This document shows, in pieces, positions 18,918 through 28,152 of a stretch of 64,000 nt of DNA. The first letter of the stretch is position 1. Every line of letters starts with the position of its first letter. The notes under the pieces were generated by a model. That model ran no database searches and had not been told where the DNA came from. It saw nothing but the letters and a program-made list of their open reading frames with translations. The position numbers and the translations under genes are program-made. Source of the stretch: Actinomycetes bacterium (GTDB taxonomy: Bacteria; Actinomycetota; Acidimicrobiia; Acidimicrobiales; Acidimicrobilacustridaceae); NCBI GenBank assembly GCA_029782145.1, contig JAKOVH010000032.1:124001-188000 (forward strand). Reading direction: 5' to 3'.

Positions 18918-19553
18918 GTGCTCGCCTGGATGGACCTGGAGATGACCGGCCTCGATCCGAGCCGCCACGTCATCGTGGAGATCGCCACCCTCGTCACCGA
19001 CGACCAGCTGAACCTGGTCGCGGAGGGTCCCGACCTCGTCGTGCACCAGCCGCCCGAGGCGCTCGCCGAGATGGACCCTGTCGTCGTCTCGATGCACACC
19101 CGCAGCGGCCTGCTGCCGGCGATCCAGGCGTCGACGGTCACCCTCGAGGAGGCCGGCGCCGCCACGCTGGAGTTCCTCCGCCAGCACATCCCCTCGCCGG
19201 GCACGGTGCCGCTGTGCGGGAACTCGATCGGCACCGACCGGCGGTTCCTGGCCGCCTACCTGCCGGACATCGAGCGCTTCTTGCACTACCGCTCGGTCGA
19301 CGTGTCGACGCTCAAGGAGCTGATCAAGCGGTGGAACCCGGCGCTGCTCGACTCGGCGCCCCGCAAGTCCGAGGGCCACCGCGCCCTCGACGACATCCGG
19401 GAGAGCCTCGAGGAGCTGCGCTTCTACCGCGACGCCTTCTGCCGCGTCGCCGAGCCCGCCGAGGCCGCCGCGGCGCCCGAGGCTGCCGGCGCGGAGGGCG
19501 GCGAACCGCAGGTCACGTCGGGGGTCGGCACGGTCGCGGAACGCGACGAGTGA
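18918..19553 (+). CDS. orn: oligoribonuclease
   Basis: A 211-residue DEDDh 3'-5' exoribonuclease that degrades 2-5 nt RNAs and pGpG. DEDD residues are visible in [21 protein letters not shown] and [27 protein letters not shown] is the usual core. An acidic, Ala-rich tail of about 30 residues extends beyond the normal fold. Start GTG 18918. Confidence 0.95.
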   Translation: MLAWMDLEMTGLDPSRHVIVEIATLVTDDQLNLVAEGPDLVVHQPPEALAEMDPVVVSMHTRSGLLPAIQASTVTLEEAGAATLEFLRQHIPSPGTVPLCGNSIGTDRRFLAAYLPDIERFLHYRSVDVSTLKELIKRWNPALLDSAPRKSEGHRALDDIRESLEELRFYRDAFCRVAEPAEAAAAPEAAGAEGGEPQVTSGVGTVAERDE

Positions 19554-19570
19554 CGTTAGAGTCGCCCTCC

Positions 19571-20680
19571 ATGGGGGCAGAGCACGACCACGGGACGGCA
19601 GCGGCGACGCGGCCCCGCAAGCAGGAGCAGGAGCCGGCCTCGGAGGAGATCACCGAGGTGGCGCGGGGCATCCTGCGCCTGCAGCTGCCCACCGACTTCA
19701 CCGGCCTCGGCCACGTCAACACCTACGCCATCGAGGACTCCCGCGGCGTCACCCTGGTCGACCCTGGCCTCCCCTCCGACGAGTCGTGGGCGGCGCTGCA
19801 GCAGCGCCTCGCGGCCGCGGGCATCCCCCTGGCCCGGGTGCACACCGTCTACATCACCCACTCCCACCCCGACCACTTCGGCGGCGCCCACCGCCTGGTC
19901 GAGGCGGCCCACTCCGAGGTGCTGACCTCCACGGTGTTCCGCAAGTGGTCGCAGCTGCTCGACCTCGACGAGGCCCCGCTCGAGCCGCTCGACCCGGCCG
20001 ACGCCGGCGAGGCCGCCACCCTGCTCGACGCGGTGGCCAACGCCGACGAGGAGCAGATGGAGCGCGACTACCCGGGCTTCAAGAACTTCCGCGACCGGCT
20101 GCGGGCCGCGGTGGCCGATGGCCGCCTCGAGGAGGCGGCGTGGATGCGGGCGCCCCGGCCCACCATCGTCGTCGACGACACCGAGACCATCCGGCTCGGC
20201 GACCGTGACTGGGTGGCCCTGCTGACGCCGGGCCACACCCATGACCACCTGTGCATGTGGTCGCCCGAGGACGGCGTGCTGCTCTCGGGCGACCACGTGC
20301 TGCCCACCATCACGCCGCACATCGGGGGCTTCATCGGCGGCGATCCCCTCGCCAACTACCTGGCCAACCTCGACAAGGTCGCCGCCCTCGAGGGCATCAC
20401 CCGGGTGCTGCCGGCCCACGGCCACCCCTTCGACGACCTGTCGGCGCGCTGCGAGGCGATCAAGGACCACCACGCCAGCCGGCTCCAGCAGCTCGTCGAC
20501 GCCAGCGACGAGGTCGGCTGGTCGCCGATCACCCGCTGGTCCGAGGAGCTCTTCGCCCCCCGCAGCCGTGGCCCGATGGCCGACAGCGAGACCTACGCCC
20601 ACCTCGAGCACCTCCGCCTCGCCGGGCGCGCCGAGCGCCGCGAGGCCCAGGCGGGCTGGGAGTACCACGTCCTGCACTGA
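19571..20680 (+). CDS. metallo-beta-lactamase-fold hydrolase
   Basis: A 369-residue protein. After a charged N-terminal tail, strands ILRLQLPTDF lead to zinc motif THSHPDHFGGAH (H-x-H-x-D-H), then TPGHTHDHLCMW, SGDHVLPTITP and a final PAHGHPFDDL histidine. A helical insertion of about 80 residues lies between the first two metal motifs, and a C-terminal helical extension carries arginines. The layout is like MBL hydrolases acting on thioesters or glutathione-type substrates; the substrate is unknown. ATG 19571 is 17 bp after orn. Confidence 0.82.
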   Translation: MGAEHDHGTAAATRPRKQEQEPASEEITEVARGILRLQLPTDFTGLGHVNTYAIEDSRGVTLVDPGLPSDESWAALQQRLAAAGIPLARVHTVYITHSHPDHFGGAHRLVEAAHSEVLTSTVFRKWSQLLDLDEAPLEPLDPADAGEAATLLDAVANADEEQMERDYPGFKNFRDRLRAAVADGRLEEAAWMRAPRPTIVVDDTETIRLGDRDWVALLTPGHTHDHLCMWSPEDGVLLSGDHVLPTITPHIGGFIGGDPLANYLANLDKVAALEGITRVLPAHGHPFDDLSARCEAIKDHHASRLQQLVDASDEVGWSPITRWSEELFAPRSRGPMADSETYAHLEHLRLAGRAERREAQAGWEYHVLH

Positions 20681-20736
20681 GCACTGAGCGCCGGGCCCCG
20701 AGCCGAGCGGCGCGCCACCGGTAGCGTTCCGCCATC

Positions 20737-22116
20737 GTGACCCCGCCGCCCTCCGCCCGCGCCCTGCTCGGCGACCGCACCGTGGTGGCCCTGCTGCTCA
20801 CCACCTTCGCCGGCACCACGGCGGCGCTGGCCCAGGTGACGGCCCTCGGCAAGCAGCTCTACGACATCACCGGCGAGGACATCTACCTCGGGCTGCTCGG
20901 CCTCGCCGAGTTCGTGCCGGCGGCGCTGCTCATGACCGTGACCGGCTCGGTGGCCGACCGCTTCGACCGCCGCCGCATCGTCAGCCTCGGCCTGCTCGGG
21001 GAGATGGCGGCGTCGGGCCTGCTGGCGTGGCACGCCGCCAGCGGGAGCACCGAGACGTGGCCCATCTTCACGCTCGTGGTCGGCTTCGGCACCGCGCGCG
21101 CCTTCGTGACCCCGGCGCTGCGGGCCATGCCACCCGACATCGCGCCCGTGGGCGGCCTGCCTCGCCTCATCGCCTTCAGCGCCGCCGGCTGGCAGATCGC
21201 CCTCATCGGTGGGCCGGTGCTCGCCGGCTTCCTGTACGTCGTGTCGCCCGCCGCGCCCTTCCTGGCGTGCATGGTGCTGACCGGCGCCGGCGCCGTGGCC
21301 GTGCAGTTCGCCCGCCCCCGGCGCGAGCACGCCACCGCGCCGCCGTCGCTCACCGGACCGGAAGGGTCGGCCCTCGCCGAGCTGGGCGACGAAGCCCGCG
21401 CCGGCGAGGTGCTCGACACGGTCGGGGAGGCCTTCGCCGGCGCCACCGGACCGGCGACGGCGCCCCTCGACGAGGTGCCCGGCCCGCCGCGCAGCCGGCT
21501 GCACGAGGCCTTCGAGGGGTTGCGGGTCATCCGGGCCAATCCGGTGCTGCTCGGGGCGATCTCCCTCGACCTGTTCGCCGTGCTCTTCGGTGGAGCCGTC
21601 GCCCTCCTGCCGGCGCTGGCCGAGAACCGCTACGGCGTCGGGGCGGTCGGCCTCGGCTGGCTCCGCGCCGCCACCGGGATCGGGGCGTCGATCGTGACCC
21701 TGGGGCTCAGCGCCCGCCCGGTGCGGCGCCACATCGGGCGCACGCTCTACGTCGTGGTCGCCCTGTTCGGGGTGTTCACGATCGTGCTGGGCCTCACCAC
21801 CAGCTTCGCCGTCGCCTTCGTCAGCCTGCTGCTGCTGAGCGCCGCCGACTCGGTCAGCGTGTTCATCCGGGCCACGCTGGTGCCGCTGGTGACGCCGAGC
21901 CCCGCACGCGGTCGGGTGATGGCCGTGGAGGGCGTGTTCCTGGGTGCCTCCAACGAGCTGGGGGCCTTCGAGTCGGGCGTCGCCGGCCAGGTGCTCGGCA
22001 CGTCGGGGGCGGTGGTGTTCGGCGGCTGCGCCACGCTCGTGGTGGTCGGCGCGTGGAGCGTGCTCTTCCCCGCCCTGGGCCGCATGGACCGCTTCCCCGA
22101 CCACCCACCCGAGTGA
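20737..22116 (+). CDS. MFS transporter, EntS-like
   Basis: A 459-residue membrane protein of the major facilitator superfamily, with an N-terminal hydrophobic bundle, the MFS motif A-like loop VADRFDRRRIVSLG, a large polar central loop (about 200-260) and six more helices. It is similar in style to EntS/MFS_3 permeases that export siderophores or drugs. Start GTG 20737. The gene ends 13 bp from the converging MBL gene. Confidence 0.82.
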   Translation: MTPPPSARALLGDRTVVALLLTTFAGTTAALAQVTALGKQLYDITGEDIYLGLLGLAEFVPAALLMTVTGSVADRFDRRRIVSLGLLGEMAASGLLAWHAASGSTETWPIFTLVVGFGTARAFVTPALRAMPPDIAPVGGLPRLIAFSAAGWQIALIGGPVLAGFLYVVSPAAPFLACMVLTGAGAVAVQFARPRREHATAPPSLTGPEGSALAELGDEARAGEVLDTVGEAFAGATGPATAPLDEVPGPPRSRLHEAFEGLRVIRANPVLLGAISLDLFAVLFGGAVALLPALAENRYGVGAVGLGWLRAATGIGASIVTLGLSARPVRRHIGRTLYVVVALFGVFTIVLGLTTSFAVAFVSLLLLSAADSVSVFIRATLVPLVTPSPARGRVMAVEGVFLGASNELGAFESGVAGQVLGTSGAVVFGGCATLVVVGAWSVLFPALGRMDRFPDHPPE

Positions 22117-22129
22117 TCCTCCGGTGGGA

Positions 22130-22990
22130 TCAGGCGATCGACCAGTTGCCGGTGGCCGTCTTGCCGGTGACCTTGCCCTCGGCGGCCAGCTTGAGCAGGT
22201 GGGCGTGCACCGTGCGCTTGGCCACCGGCACCAGCTCGGGGTCGAGGTCGGGGTAGATCTCGGCCACCAGCCCGGCGATCTTGGCCGTGCCGGCCGCGCC
22301 GAGGGCGCTGAGGACCTGCTGCTCGCGCTCGAGGCGGTGCTCGACGTACCAGTCGATGAGCGCCTTGGGGTCGTCGACGAGGTGGCCGTGCCCTGGCGCG
22401 ATCGACCGCAGCCGCAGCTGGCGCACCTTGGCCAGCGACTCGAGGTAGACGGCCATGTCGCCGTCGGGCGGGCTGATGACCACGGTGGAGCCCTGCATGA
22501 TGTGGTCGCCCGAGAACAGCATGCGCTCCTCTTCGAGGAAGAAGCACAGGTGGTTCGAGGCGTGGCCCGGCGTGTGGTGGGCGGTGAGCCGGAACTCGGT
22601 GGCCTCGACGCGGTGGCCCTGCCCGATGCGCTTGTCGACCTTGAGCCCGTCGCGGTTGCCGAAGGCCAGCACCTCGGCGCCGGTCGCCGCCTTCAGCGCG
22701 GCCGCGCCGGGCGAGTGGTCGGGGTGGGTGTGGGTGCAGAGGATCCAGCGGATGCGGTCGCCGCCGCACCCCGTGACGGCGTCGAGGTGGTCGTCGGACT
22801 CGGGCCCGGGGTCGATCACCGCGATCTCGTCGATCCCGACCAGGTAGGTGTTGGTGCCGGCACCGGTCATCTTGCCCGGGTTGGGAGCCACGATCCGGCG
22901 CACGAGCGGTGACAGCGCCCGGGCCACGCCCGGCACGAGCGGCGGCGGCGGGGCCGGTGCCTCGTCGGTGGCGGCGTCGGCGGCTCTCAT
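22130..22990 (-). CDS. metallo-beta-lactamase hydrolase with C-terminal winged helix (LACTB2-like)
   Basis: A 286-residue protein with zinc motif THTHPDHSPGA, GHASNHLCF, SGDHIMQGSTV and PGHGHLVDD. The last about 70 residues (KIAGLVAEIYPDLDPELVPVAKRTVHAHLLKLAAEGKV) form the winged-helix module found behind the MBL domain in LACTB2-like nucleases and thioesterases. Start ATG 22990 overlaps the stop of fxsA by 4 nt. The substrate is either RNA or a thioester; this cannot be resolved by eye. Confidence 0.85.
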   Translation of the reverse strand: MRAADAATDEAPAPPPPLVPGVARALSPLVRRIVAPNPGKMTGAGTNTYLVGIDEIAVIDPGPESDDHLDAVTGCGGDRIRWILCTHTHPDHSPGAAALKAATGAEVLAFGNRDGLKVDKRIGQGHRVEATEFRLTAHHTPGHASNHLCFFLEEERMLFSGDHIMQGSTVVISPPDGDMAVYLESLAKVRQLRLRSIAPGHGHLVDDPKALIDWYVEHRLEREQQVLSALGAAGTAKIAGLVAEIYPDLDPELVPVAKRTVHAHLLKLAAEGKVTGKTATGNWSIA

Positions 22991-23469
22991 CGGCCCGGCC
23001 CGAGCTCGGTGGGCGGGGTGGCGGGTCGGGGCCGGGGCGTGACGTCGCCGACGTACTCGACGTCGACCACGCGGGCCCGGACGAAGGGACGCCCGACGCC
23101 GGGCAGGCCCTGGCCCCGGGTCCAGCGGGCGATCAGCCGGTGGCGGGCGAACGCCCGCACGGGCGGCAGGATCAGCACCAGGCCGATGGCGTCGGTGACG
23201 AAGCCCGGCACCACGCACATCGCCCCGGCGACCACCAGCAGGCCGCCGTCGACCAGCTCGGCCGCAGGGACCTCACCCCGCGCGACGGTGTCCTGCATGC
23301 GGCGCAGCACCCCGAGGCCCTCACGCTTGACCAGCCACACCCCGAGCAGGCTCACCCCGAGCAGGACGGCCAGAGCGGGCACGAGCCCGATGAGCTGGGC
23401 CACCGACGCGAGGACGAACAGCTCGACGAGCGGCACGACCACGAACATCACGAACAGCAGCCCGACCAT
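22987..23469 (-). CDS. fxsA: FxsA-family membrane protein
   Basis: A 160-residue protein with the FxsA core: two N-terminal helices (VVPLVELFVLASVAQLIGLVPALAVLLGVSLLGVWLVKREG), then RMQDTVARGEVPAAELVDGGLL and GFVTDAIGLVLILPPVR. E. coli FxsA influences phage T7 exclusion by F plasmids; its normal role is unclear. The C-terminal tail is charged and proline-rich. It overlaps the next gene by 4 nt. Confidence 0.88.
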   Translation of the reverse strand: MVGLLFVMFVVVPLVELFVLASVAQLIGLVPALAVLLGVSLLGVWLVKREGLGVLRRMQDTVARGEVPAAELVDGGLLVVAGAMCVVPGFVTDAIGLVLILPPVRAFARHRLIARWTRGQGLPGVGRPFVRARVVDVEYVGDVTPRPRPATPPTELGPGR

Positions 23470-23554
23470 GGGTCTCCATGCTACCGGCGAGGGCCCCGGT
23501 TTCCCGGGCGGGACACCGACGCGACGGGCGCGGCGCGGCCCCGCCGCCGGGACG

Positions 23555-23602
23555 AAAAAGGCCCCGGCGCCGGGTCGGACGAGCCGTCCCCGGCGCCGGG
23601 TA
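23555..23602 (-). terminator. Rho-independent terminator after whiB
   Basis: On the minus strand, two copies of a CCCGGCGCCGGG-type palindrome (the proximal one at 23563-23574) can pair with each other or fold singly, and are followed by a run of five T residues (A at 23555-23559 on plus). It is one of few true U-tract terminators in the window. Confidence 0.75.
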
Positions 23603-23650
23603 CGCAGCGATCGTCCGTCCCCCCGAACGGACGTCGCAGGCGTGGGAGCG

Positions 23651-23914
23651 TCAGCCTGCTCTCTGGGTGAGCAGCTGCTTGCGCTCCAGTTCGTTGAGGC
23701 CACCCCAGATGCCGTGCGGCTCCCGGATGGACAGGGCGTAGTCGAGGCATTCGCGCCGCACGGCGCACGAGGTGCAGATCTCCTTGGCCCGGCGTTCGCG
23801 GTGGAGCTTGTCCTCCTTGCGCTCGAACTGCGGGGGCGGGAAGAACACAGCGGCCTGAGGGCCACGGCACGCCGCTTTGAGCTGCCAGTTCTCGTCGATC
23901 CGCTGAGCGCTCAC
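23651..23914 (-). CDS. WhiB-family iron-sulfur transcription factor
   Basis: An 87-residue WhiB-like protein. The four cluster-binding cysteines are visible: C16 (KAACRGP) and the C-x2-C-x5-C group in ICTSCAVRRECLDYAL. The GIWGG turn motif follows, and the tail ends with a basic Lys-containing helix (NELERKQLL). Such proteins hold a [4Fe-4S] cluster that senses oxygen or NO and usually bind the primary sigma factor. GTG 23914 has GGAGG upstream. The gene lies by nfeD and two ArsA-like ATPases, the gene set beside whiB4 in mycobacteria, so WhiB4 is the likely relative. Confidence 0.9.
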   Translation of the reverse strand: MSAQRIDENWQLKAACRGPQAAVFFPPPQFERKEDKLHRERRAKEICTSCAVRRECLDYALSIREPHGIWGGLNELERKQLLTQRAG

Positions 23915-24027
23915 GTCGCCGTGGCCTCCTTTCCGGATGGGGAACGTACAACTCCCCTGCGGCGCCTGGCAAGGAAAAATGCGACATTTGTCACTCGGGC
24001 CCGCTGGGGCCTCCCCGGCAGGGCGGT

Positions 24028-25467
24028 TCAGGCGTCGCTGGCGTCGTCGCGAGGTGCCGGGTCGGCGGTGCCGGCCGCACTGGCCGGGTCGGCCGGGTCG
24101 GCCGGTTCGGCCGGTTCCGCTGGTTCGGTGCTGGCGCGGCGGCCGCGACCCGAGCGGTCGCGGTAGTCGCGGGCTCCGCCGTGCTCGGGCTCCACCTCGA
24201 GCACCAGCCCGTCGATCCCCACGACGCGCACCCGGTCCAGCTCCTCGATCGGCGTGGCCCGGTTGGTCGAGGCCCGCCACAGCGCCTCGCGGACCTGCAC
24301 GACGCCGTCGGGGTCGACCGACGTGACGGCCCGGCCCAGCTCGCCGACCATCCACTCTCGCCCGATGGTGGGCGTCGAGAAGCGCGTGCGGACCATCGAG
24401 GGCATGCCGCCGAGGAACGCGAGCAGCACACCGACGATGCCGACGAGCAACGTGACCCACGACAGCGACAGCCCGTCGTAGAGCGTGAAGGAGCCGGCCA
24501 CGAACATCACCAGGCCGGCGCCGGTCCAGAAGCGCGGGACGCCGGTCTGCACGTCGACGGCGAAGGCGGCCATCGACAGCCCGATGAGCGCCACCGCCCA
24601 CCCACGGGTCGGCAGCACCCCGAGCCCGTAGCCGGCGAGGATGAACGAGCCGGCGCCCACCACGCCGGCCACACCGACGCCGGCGGTGAACAGCTCGAAC
24701 ACGATCAGGGCCAGCCCCACGGTGAGCAGCAGGTAGGCCACCGCCGGGCTGGCCACCGTGTGGAACAGCTGCGACAGCAGCGAGAGCTGCCCGAACCGCA
24801 CCTGGGTCACCGGCTCCCTACGGGTCTCGCCGTTGTCCGCGGTGACCTCCTGGGTCTGCACGGCGGGCAGGTTGACGAGGAAGTCGCCGATGGTGGGGGC
24901 GTCGACCGAGGTGATGCCGAGGTCCTTGGCCTCCTGGGCGTTCACGGTGCGGTCCTCGATGGGGGCGAGGCGCGCCATGTCGAGCGAGTCGGTGACGGGC
25001 GGGCCGGCGTCGCCCAGGCGGGTGCCGGGCGCCATGCCGACCTGGTCGGCGGCACCGACGAGCTGGGCGGCCGTGCCCGTGAGGCGCGACCCTGACGGGC
25101 CGACCCACACGTCGACGGGCACGGCGGCCGACCGGATGCGCTCGAGCAGCGCCGCGAACTGGTTGTCGCTCACCACGACGCCGGTGGAGTTGGCCTGCAG
25201 CACGAGCGCGGTGGCGCCCTGCTGCTCGGCGTCGTCGACCGATGCCGCGACGAAGTCGGCCATCACCGGGTCGATGAGGCCGCTGACCTTCACCACGGCC
25301 ACGAAGCCGGCCTCGTCGACCGAGGGAGCGGCGGTGGTGGACGTGGTGTCGGTGCTCTGGGCGCCGGCCGGCACGGAGGGGCCCACGAGCCCCACCACGG
25401 CACCCAGCACGGCGAGGACCACGCCCACGACGGCCAGGACGGCGCCGGTGGTGGGTAGTCTGCGCAC
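24028..25467 (-). CDS. NfeD-family membrane protein with degenerate ClpP-like serine protease domain
   Basis: A 479-residue protein: signal/anchor helix (about 8-35), a ClpP-like (S49-type) domain from about 55-200, four to five membrane helices (about 225-360), a soluble NfeD beta-barrel at about 375-435 (GELGRAVTSVDPDGVVQV), and an EPADPA-rich tail. Active family members have a catalytic Ser in AASAG; here the equivalent run is GSRLTGTAAQ, so the nucleophile seems lost. The protein may act as a membrane scaffold with prohibitin-like partners. GTG 25467 with GGAGG upstream is chosen because longer starts run into the divergent arsA gene. Confidence 0.78.
   Translation of the reverse strand: MRRLPTTGAVLAVVGVVLAVLGAVVGLVGPSVPAGAQSTDTTSTTAAPSVDEAGFVAVVKVSGLIDPVMADFVAASVDDAEQQGATALVLQANSTGVVVSDNQFAALLERIRSAAVPVDVWVGPSGSRLTGTAAQLVGAADQVGMAPGTRLGDAGPPVTDSLDMARLAPIEDRTVNAQEAKDLGITSVDAPTIGDFLVNLPAVQTQEVTADNGETRREPVTQVRFGQLSLLSQLFHTVASPAVAYLLLTVGLALIVFELFTAGVGVAGVVGAGSFILAGYGLGVLPTRGWAVALIGLSMAAFAVDVQTGVPRFWTGAGLVMFVAGSFTLYDGLSLSWVTLLVGIVGVLLAFLGGMPSMVRTRFSTPTIGREWMVGELGRAVTSVDPDGVVQVREALWRASTNRATPIEELDRVRVVGIDGLVLEVEPEHGGARDYRDRSGRGRRASTEPAEPAEPADPADPASAAGTADPAPRDDASDA
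24082..24126. repeat. 9-bp tandem repeat coding the acidic-proline tail
   Basis: Five 9-bp units of GGCCGGGTC/GGCCGGTTC type encode the EPA/DPA tail at the end of the NfeD-family protein. Confidence 0.7.
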
Positions 25468-25487
25468 GGCTCGCCTCCGAGGGGAAC

Positions 25488-26462
25488 ATGGACCCTGCGC
25501 AGTTCTTCGCAGCATCACGGGTGCTCATCGTTGCCGGGAAGGGGGGTGTCGGCAAAAGCACCGTGAGCGCCGCCCTGGCCCGCACCGCAGCGCGGGCCGG
25601 GCTCTCCACCCTCGTGGTGGAGATCGAGGGCAAGAGCGGCATCGGGTCGCTGTTCGGCCGACCCGCCTTCGGCTACGAGGAGGTCGTCCTGCACCCGGGC
25701 GGCGGTCCGGAGGGCTCAGCCGACGTGCGAGCCCGGGTGCTGACCCCCGACGACGCCCTGGTCGAGTACCTCGAGGACCACGGCCTGCACCGCGTCACCC
25801 GTCGGCTGATGTCCGGCGGCGCCCTCGACGTGGTGGCCACGGCCGCTCCCGGAATCCGCGACATCCTCGTGCTGGGCAAGGTGAAGCAGCTCGAGCGCGC
25901 CGGCGTGGCCGACCTGATCGTGCTCGACGCCCCGGCGGCGGGGCACGCCATCTCCTTCCTGCGCTCGGCCCGGGGCCTGGTCGACACCGCCCGGGTCGGG
26001 CCCATCAACACCCAGGCCGCCGACGTGCTCGAGATGCTCACCGACCCCGAGCGCTGCCAGGTGGTGCTGGTCACGCTCCCCGAGGAGACGCCGGTGAACG
26101 AGCTCGTCGACACCGCGTTCAGCCTGGAGGACGAGATCGGGGTCAGCCTCGGCCCGGTGGTCGTCAACGGCGTCTATCCGCCCCTGCCCGGCCTCGACGC
26201 CGACCCGGCGGCGGTGGCGACCGCCGCCGGTCTCGCCGTGGCGCCCGGCGAGCTGGCGGCGATGGCCGCCGCCGCCGACTTCCGCCGGGAGCGGACCCGG
26301 CTCCAGGGCGACCAGCTCGACCGGCTGGCGAAGTCGTTGCCGCTCCCCCAGCTCCCCCTCCCCTACCTGTTCTCGACCGACCTGGGCCCGGACCACCTCG
26401 AGGCGCTGGCCGACGCCCTGGGCGAGGGCATCGGGGCGCTCGACGCCATCCCGGGCCCGTGA
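25488..26462 (+). CDS. ArsA/Get3-like ATPase, first of pair
   Basis: A 324-residue P-loop ATPase. The N-terminal deviant Walker A is GKGGVGKST (residues about 17-25), the signature of the ArsA/Get3/MinD class. Switch II and Walker B lie in LIVLDAPAAGHAISFL. It has no second ATPase half. It overlaps the next gene by 4 nt (GTGA) and so should form a heterodimer with it, as proposed for Rv3679-Rv3680 in mycobacteria. Family functions include tail-anchored protein delivery and metalloid export. Start ATG 25488. Confidence 0.87.
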   Translation: MDPAQFFAASRVLIVAGKGGVGKSTVSAALARTAARAGLSTLVVEIEGKSGIGSLFGRPAFGYEEVVLHPGGGPEGSADVRARVLTPDDALVEYLEDHGLHRVTRRLMSGGALDVVATAAPGIRDILVLGKVKQLERAGVADLIVLDAPAAGHAISFLRSARGLVDTARVGPINTQAADVLEMLTDPERCQVVLVTLPEETPVNELVDTAFSLEDEIGVSLGPVVVNGVYPPLPGLDADPAAVATAAGLAVAPGELAAMAAAADFRRERTRLQGDQLDRLAKSLPLPQLPLPYLFSTDLGPDHLEALADALGEGIGALDAIPGP

Positions 26463-27589
26463 CCTCCGGCCCCGCCGCGCACCCGCCGGCCGACGACCCG
26501 CTCGGCCGCATGCTCGACGCCCACTCCGTCGTCATCTGCACCGGCTCGGGCGGCGTCGGCAAGACCACCACCGCGGCCGTGCTGGCCATGGAGGCCGCCC
26601 ACCGCGGCCGGCGCGCCTGCGTGGTCACCATCGATCCGGCCCGCCGGCTCGCCGACGCCATGGGCCTCGCCGGGCTCACCGACACGCCGGCACTGGTCGA
26701 GGGACCCTGGCCCGGGGAGCTGTGGGCGATGATGCTCGACACCAAGTCGACCTTCGACGCCCTCGTGGCCACCCACGCCGCCGACCCCGAGCAGGCGGCG
26801 GCGATCCTCGAGAACCGCTTCTACCGCAACATCTCCGGGTCGCTCTCGGGCACCCAGGAGTACATGGCGATGGAGAAGCTCTACGAGCTGCACACCGAGG
26901 AGCGCTTCGACCTCGTCGTGGTCGACACCCCGCCCACCCGCAACGCCCTCGACTTCCTCGAAGCGCCTCGCCGCCTCACCCGGTTCCTCGACCACCGCCT
27001 GTACCGGCTGCTGGTCAGCCCCACCCGAGGCCTGGTGCGGGCGGTCAACCTCGCCGCCCAGACGTTCCTCCGCACGGTGTCGCGGGTCGTGGGCACCGAG
27101 GTGGTGCACGACGCCATCGGCTTCTTCGCCGCCTTCGACGGGATGGAGGCCGGCTTCCGGGAGCGGGCCGCGGCCGTGGTGGAGCTGCTCGCCGACCCCA
27201 CCACCGCCTTCGTGCTGGTCACCGCGCCCCGGGCCGACGTCGTGGAGGAGGCCACCTTCTTCGCCGACAAGCTCGCCGATGCCGGCCTCGAGGTGCGGGC
27301 CCTCATCGTCAACCGGGTGCACCCCGACTTCTCCGGCCAGACGCTGGGCCACGTCGTGCGCCGGGCCGAGGCGCTGGCGGGCACGCCGCTGGCGCCGTTC
27401 GCGGCGAACCTGGCCGACTTCGCCGCCGTGGCCGCGACCGAGGAGGGGCACCTCGAGGGGCTCACCGGCCGGGTCGCCCCGGCGCCGGTCGTGCGGGTGC
27501 CCTTCCTCGACAGCGACGTGCACGACCTGGGCGGCCTCGACCGCATCGCGGCCCACCTCTTCCCCGACGCGGCCGAGCGCTCGGGCTGA
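26459..27589 (+). CDS. ArsA/Get3-like ATPase, second of pair
   Basis: A 376-residue homologue of the preceding protein with Walker A GSGGVGKTT and switch II VVVDTPPTRNALDFLEAP. The T-I-D-P-A-R-R-L motif follows the P-loop (A-loop aspartate). A helical insertion about residues 120-230 may be the client-binding region. Start GTG 26459 overlaps the upstream stop, which argues for 1:1 synthesis of the pair. Confidence 0.88.
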   Translation: MTSGPAAHPPADDPLGRMLDAHSVVICTGSGGVGKTTTAAVLAMEAAHRGRRACVVTIDPARRLADAMGLAGLTDTPALVEGPWPGELWAMMLDTKSTFDALVATHAADPEQAAAILENRFYRNISGSLSGTQEYMAMEKLYELHTEERFDLVVVDTPPTRNALDFLEAPRRLTRFLDHRLYRLLVSPTRGLVRAVNLAAQTFLRTVSRVVGTEVVHDAIGFFAAFDGMEAGFRERAAAVVELLADPTTAFVLVTAPRADVVEEATFFADKLADAGLEVRALIVNRVHPDFSGQTLGHVVRRAEALAGTPLAPFAANLADFAAVAATEEGHLEGLTGRVAPAPVVRVPFLDSDVHDLGGLDRIAAHLFPDAAERSG

Positions 27590-27665
27590 GCCACGCCGAC
27601 ACCATCGACCGAACCGCCGTCGCCCGCCCTGTCCTTCGTTCGACGCCTCGCCGGTGAGACCTGCG

Positions 27666-28010
27666 CTAGTCGACCGGGTCGAGCAGGGCGGCGGCGGCAG
27701 CCTCCACGGTGTCGGCCACGGCCACGATGCGGTCGAACCCCGTGGTGTGCAGCAGGCGCGTGAGGGTGGGCCGGCTGCAGGCCACGGTAACGTCGCCGTC
27801 GGCCTCGCGAGCCCGCCGGATGCCACCGATGAGGGCGCCGAGCCCCGAGGAGTCCATGAACGGCACGTCGGAGAGATCGATCAACAGCCGCTGGGTGGAG
27901 GCGAGCTCGGCCAGGGCGTCACGGAACTGCCCGACGGTGTACGCGTCGAGCTCGCCCACGGGCCGGCAGAGCGTGTACTGCTCGGTCTGCTCCACGATGA
28001 TCTCGAGCAA
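27666..28010 (-). CDS. STAS-domain anti-anti-sigma factor
   Basis: A 114-residue RsbV/SpoIIAA-type protein. The core LLIDLSDVPFMDSSGLGALIGGIRRA holds the phosphorylatable serine region (DSSG). The first strand pair YTLCRPVGELDAYTVGQFRDAL is also typical. TTG at 28010 is chosen because GGGAGG lies 6 nt upstream; no ATG fits. It would release a sigma factor from an RsbW-like anti-sigma factor. It is divergent from a receiver-domain gene. Confidence 0.85.
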   Translation of the reverse strand: MLEIIVEQTEQYTLCRPVGELDAYTVGQFRDALAELASTQRLLIDLSDVPFMDSSGLGALIGGIRRAREADGDVTVACSRPTLTRLLHTTGFDRIVAVADTVEAAAAALLDPVD

Positions 28011-28152
28011 GGGGCCTCCCACGCCGGATGCCGGCGTCTCGACGACGGCGAGGCGGATGGTAGCGGTGCCCTCCGACCGCCACCACCGCCCCGCGGGCGT
28101 CGACGCGGTGTGCGGTTGGGCGGCCGCGGGCGGCTCTTGTAGCCTCGCTCCC

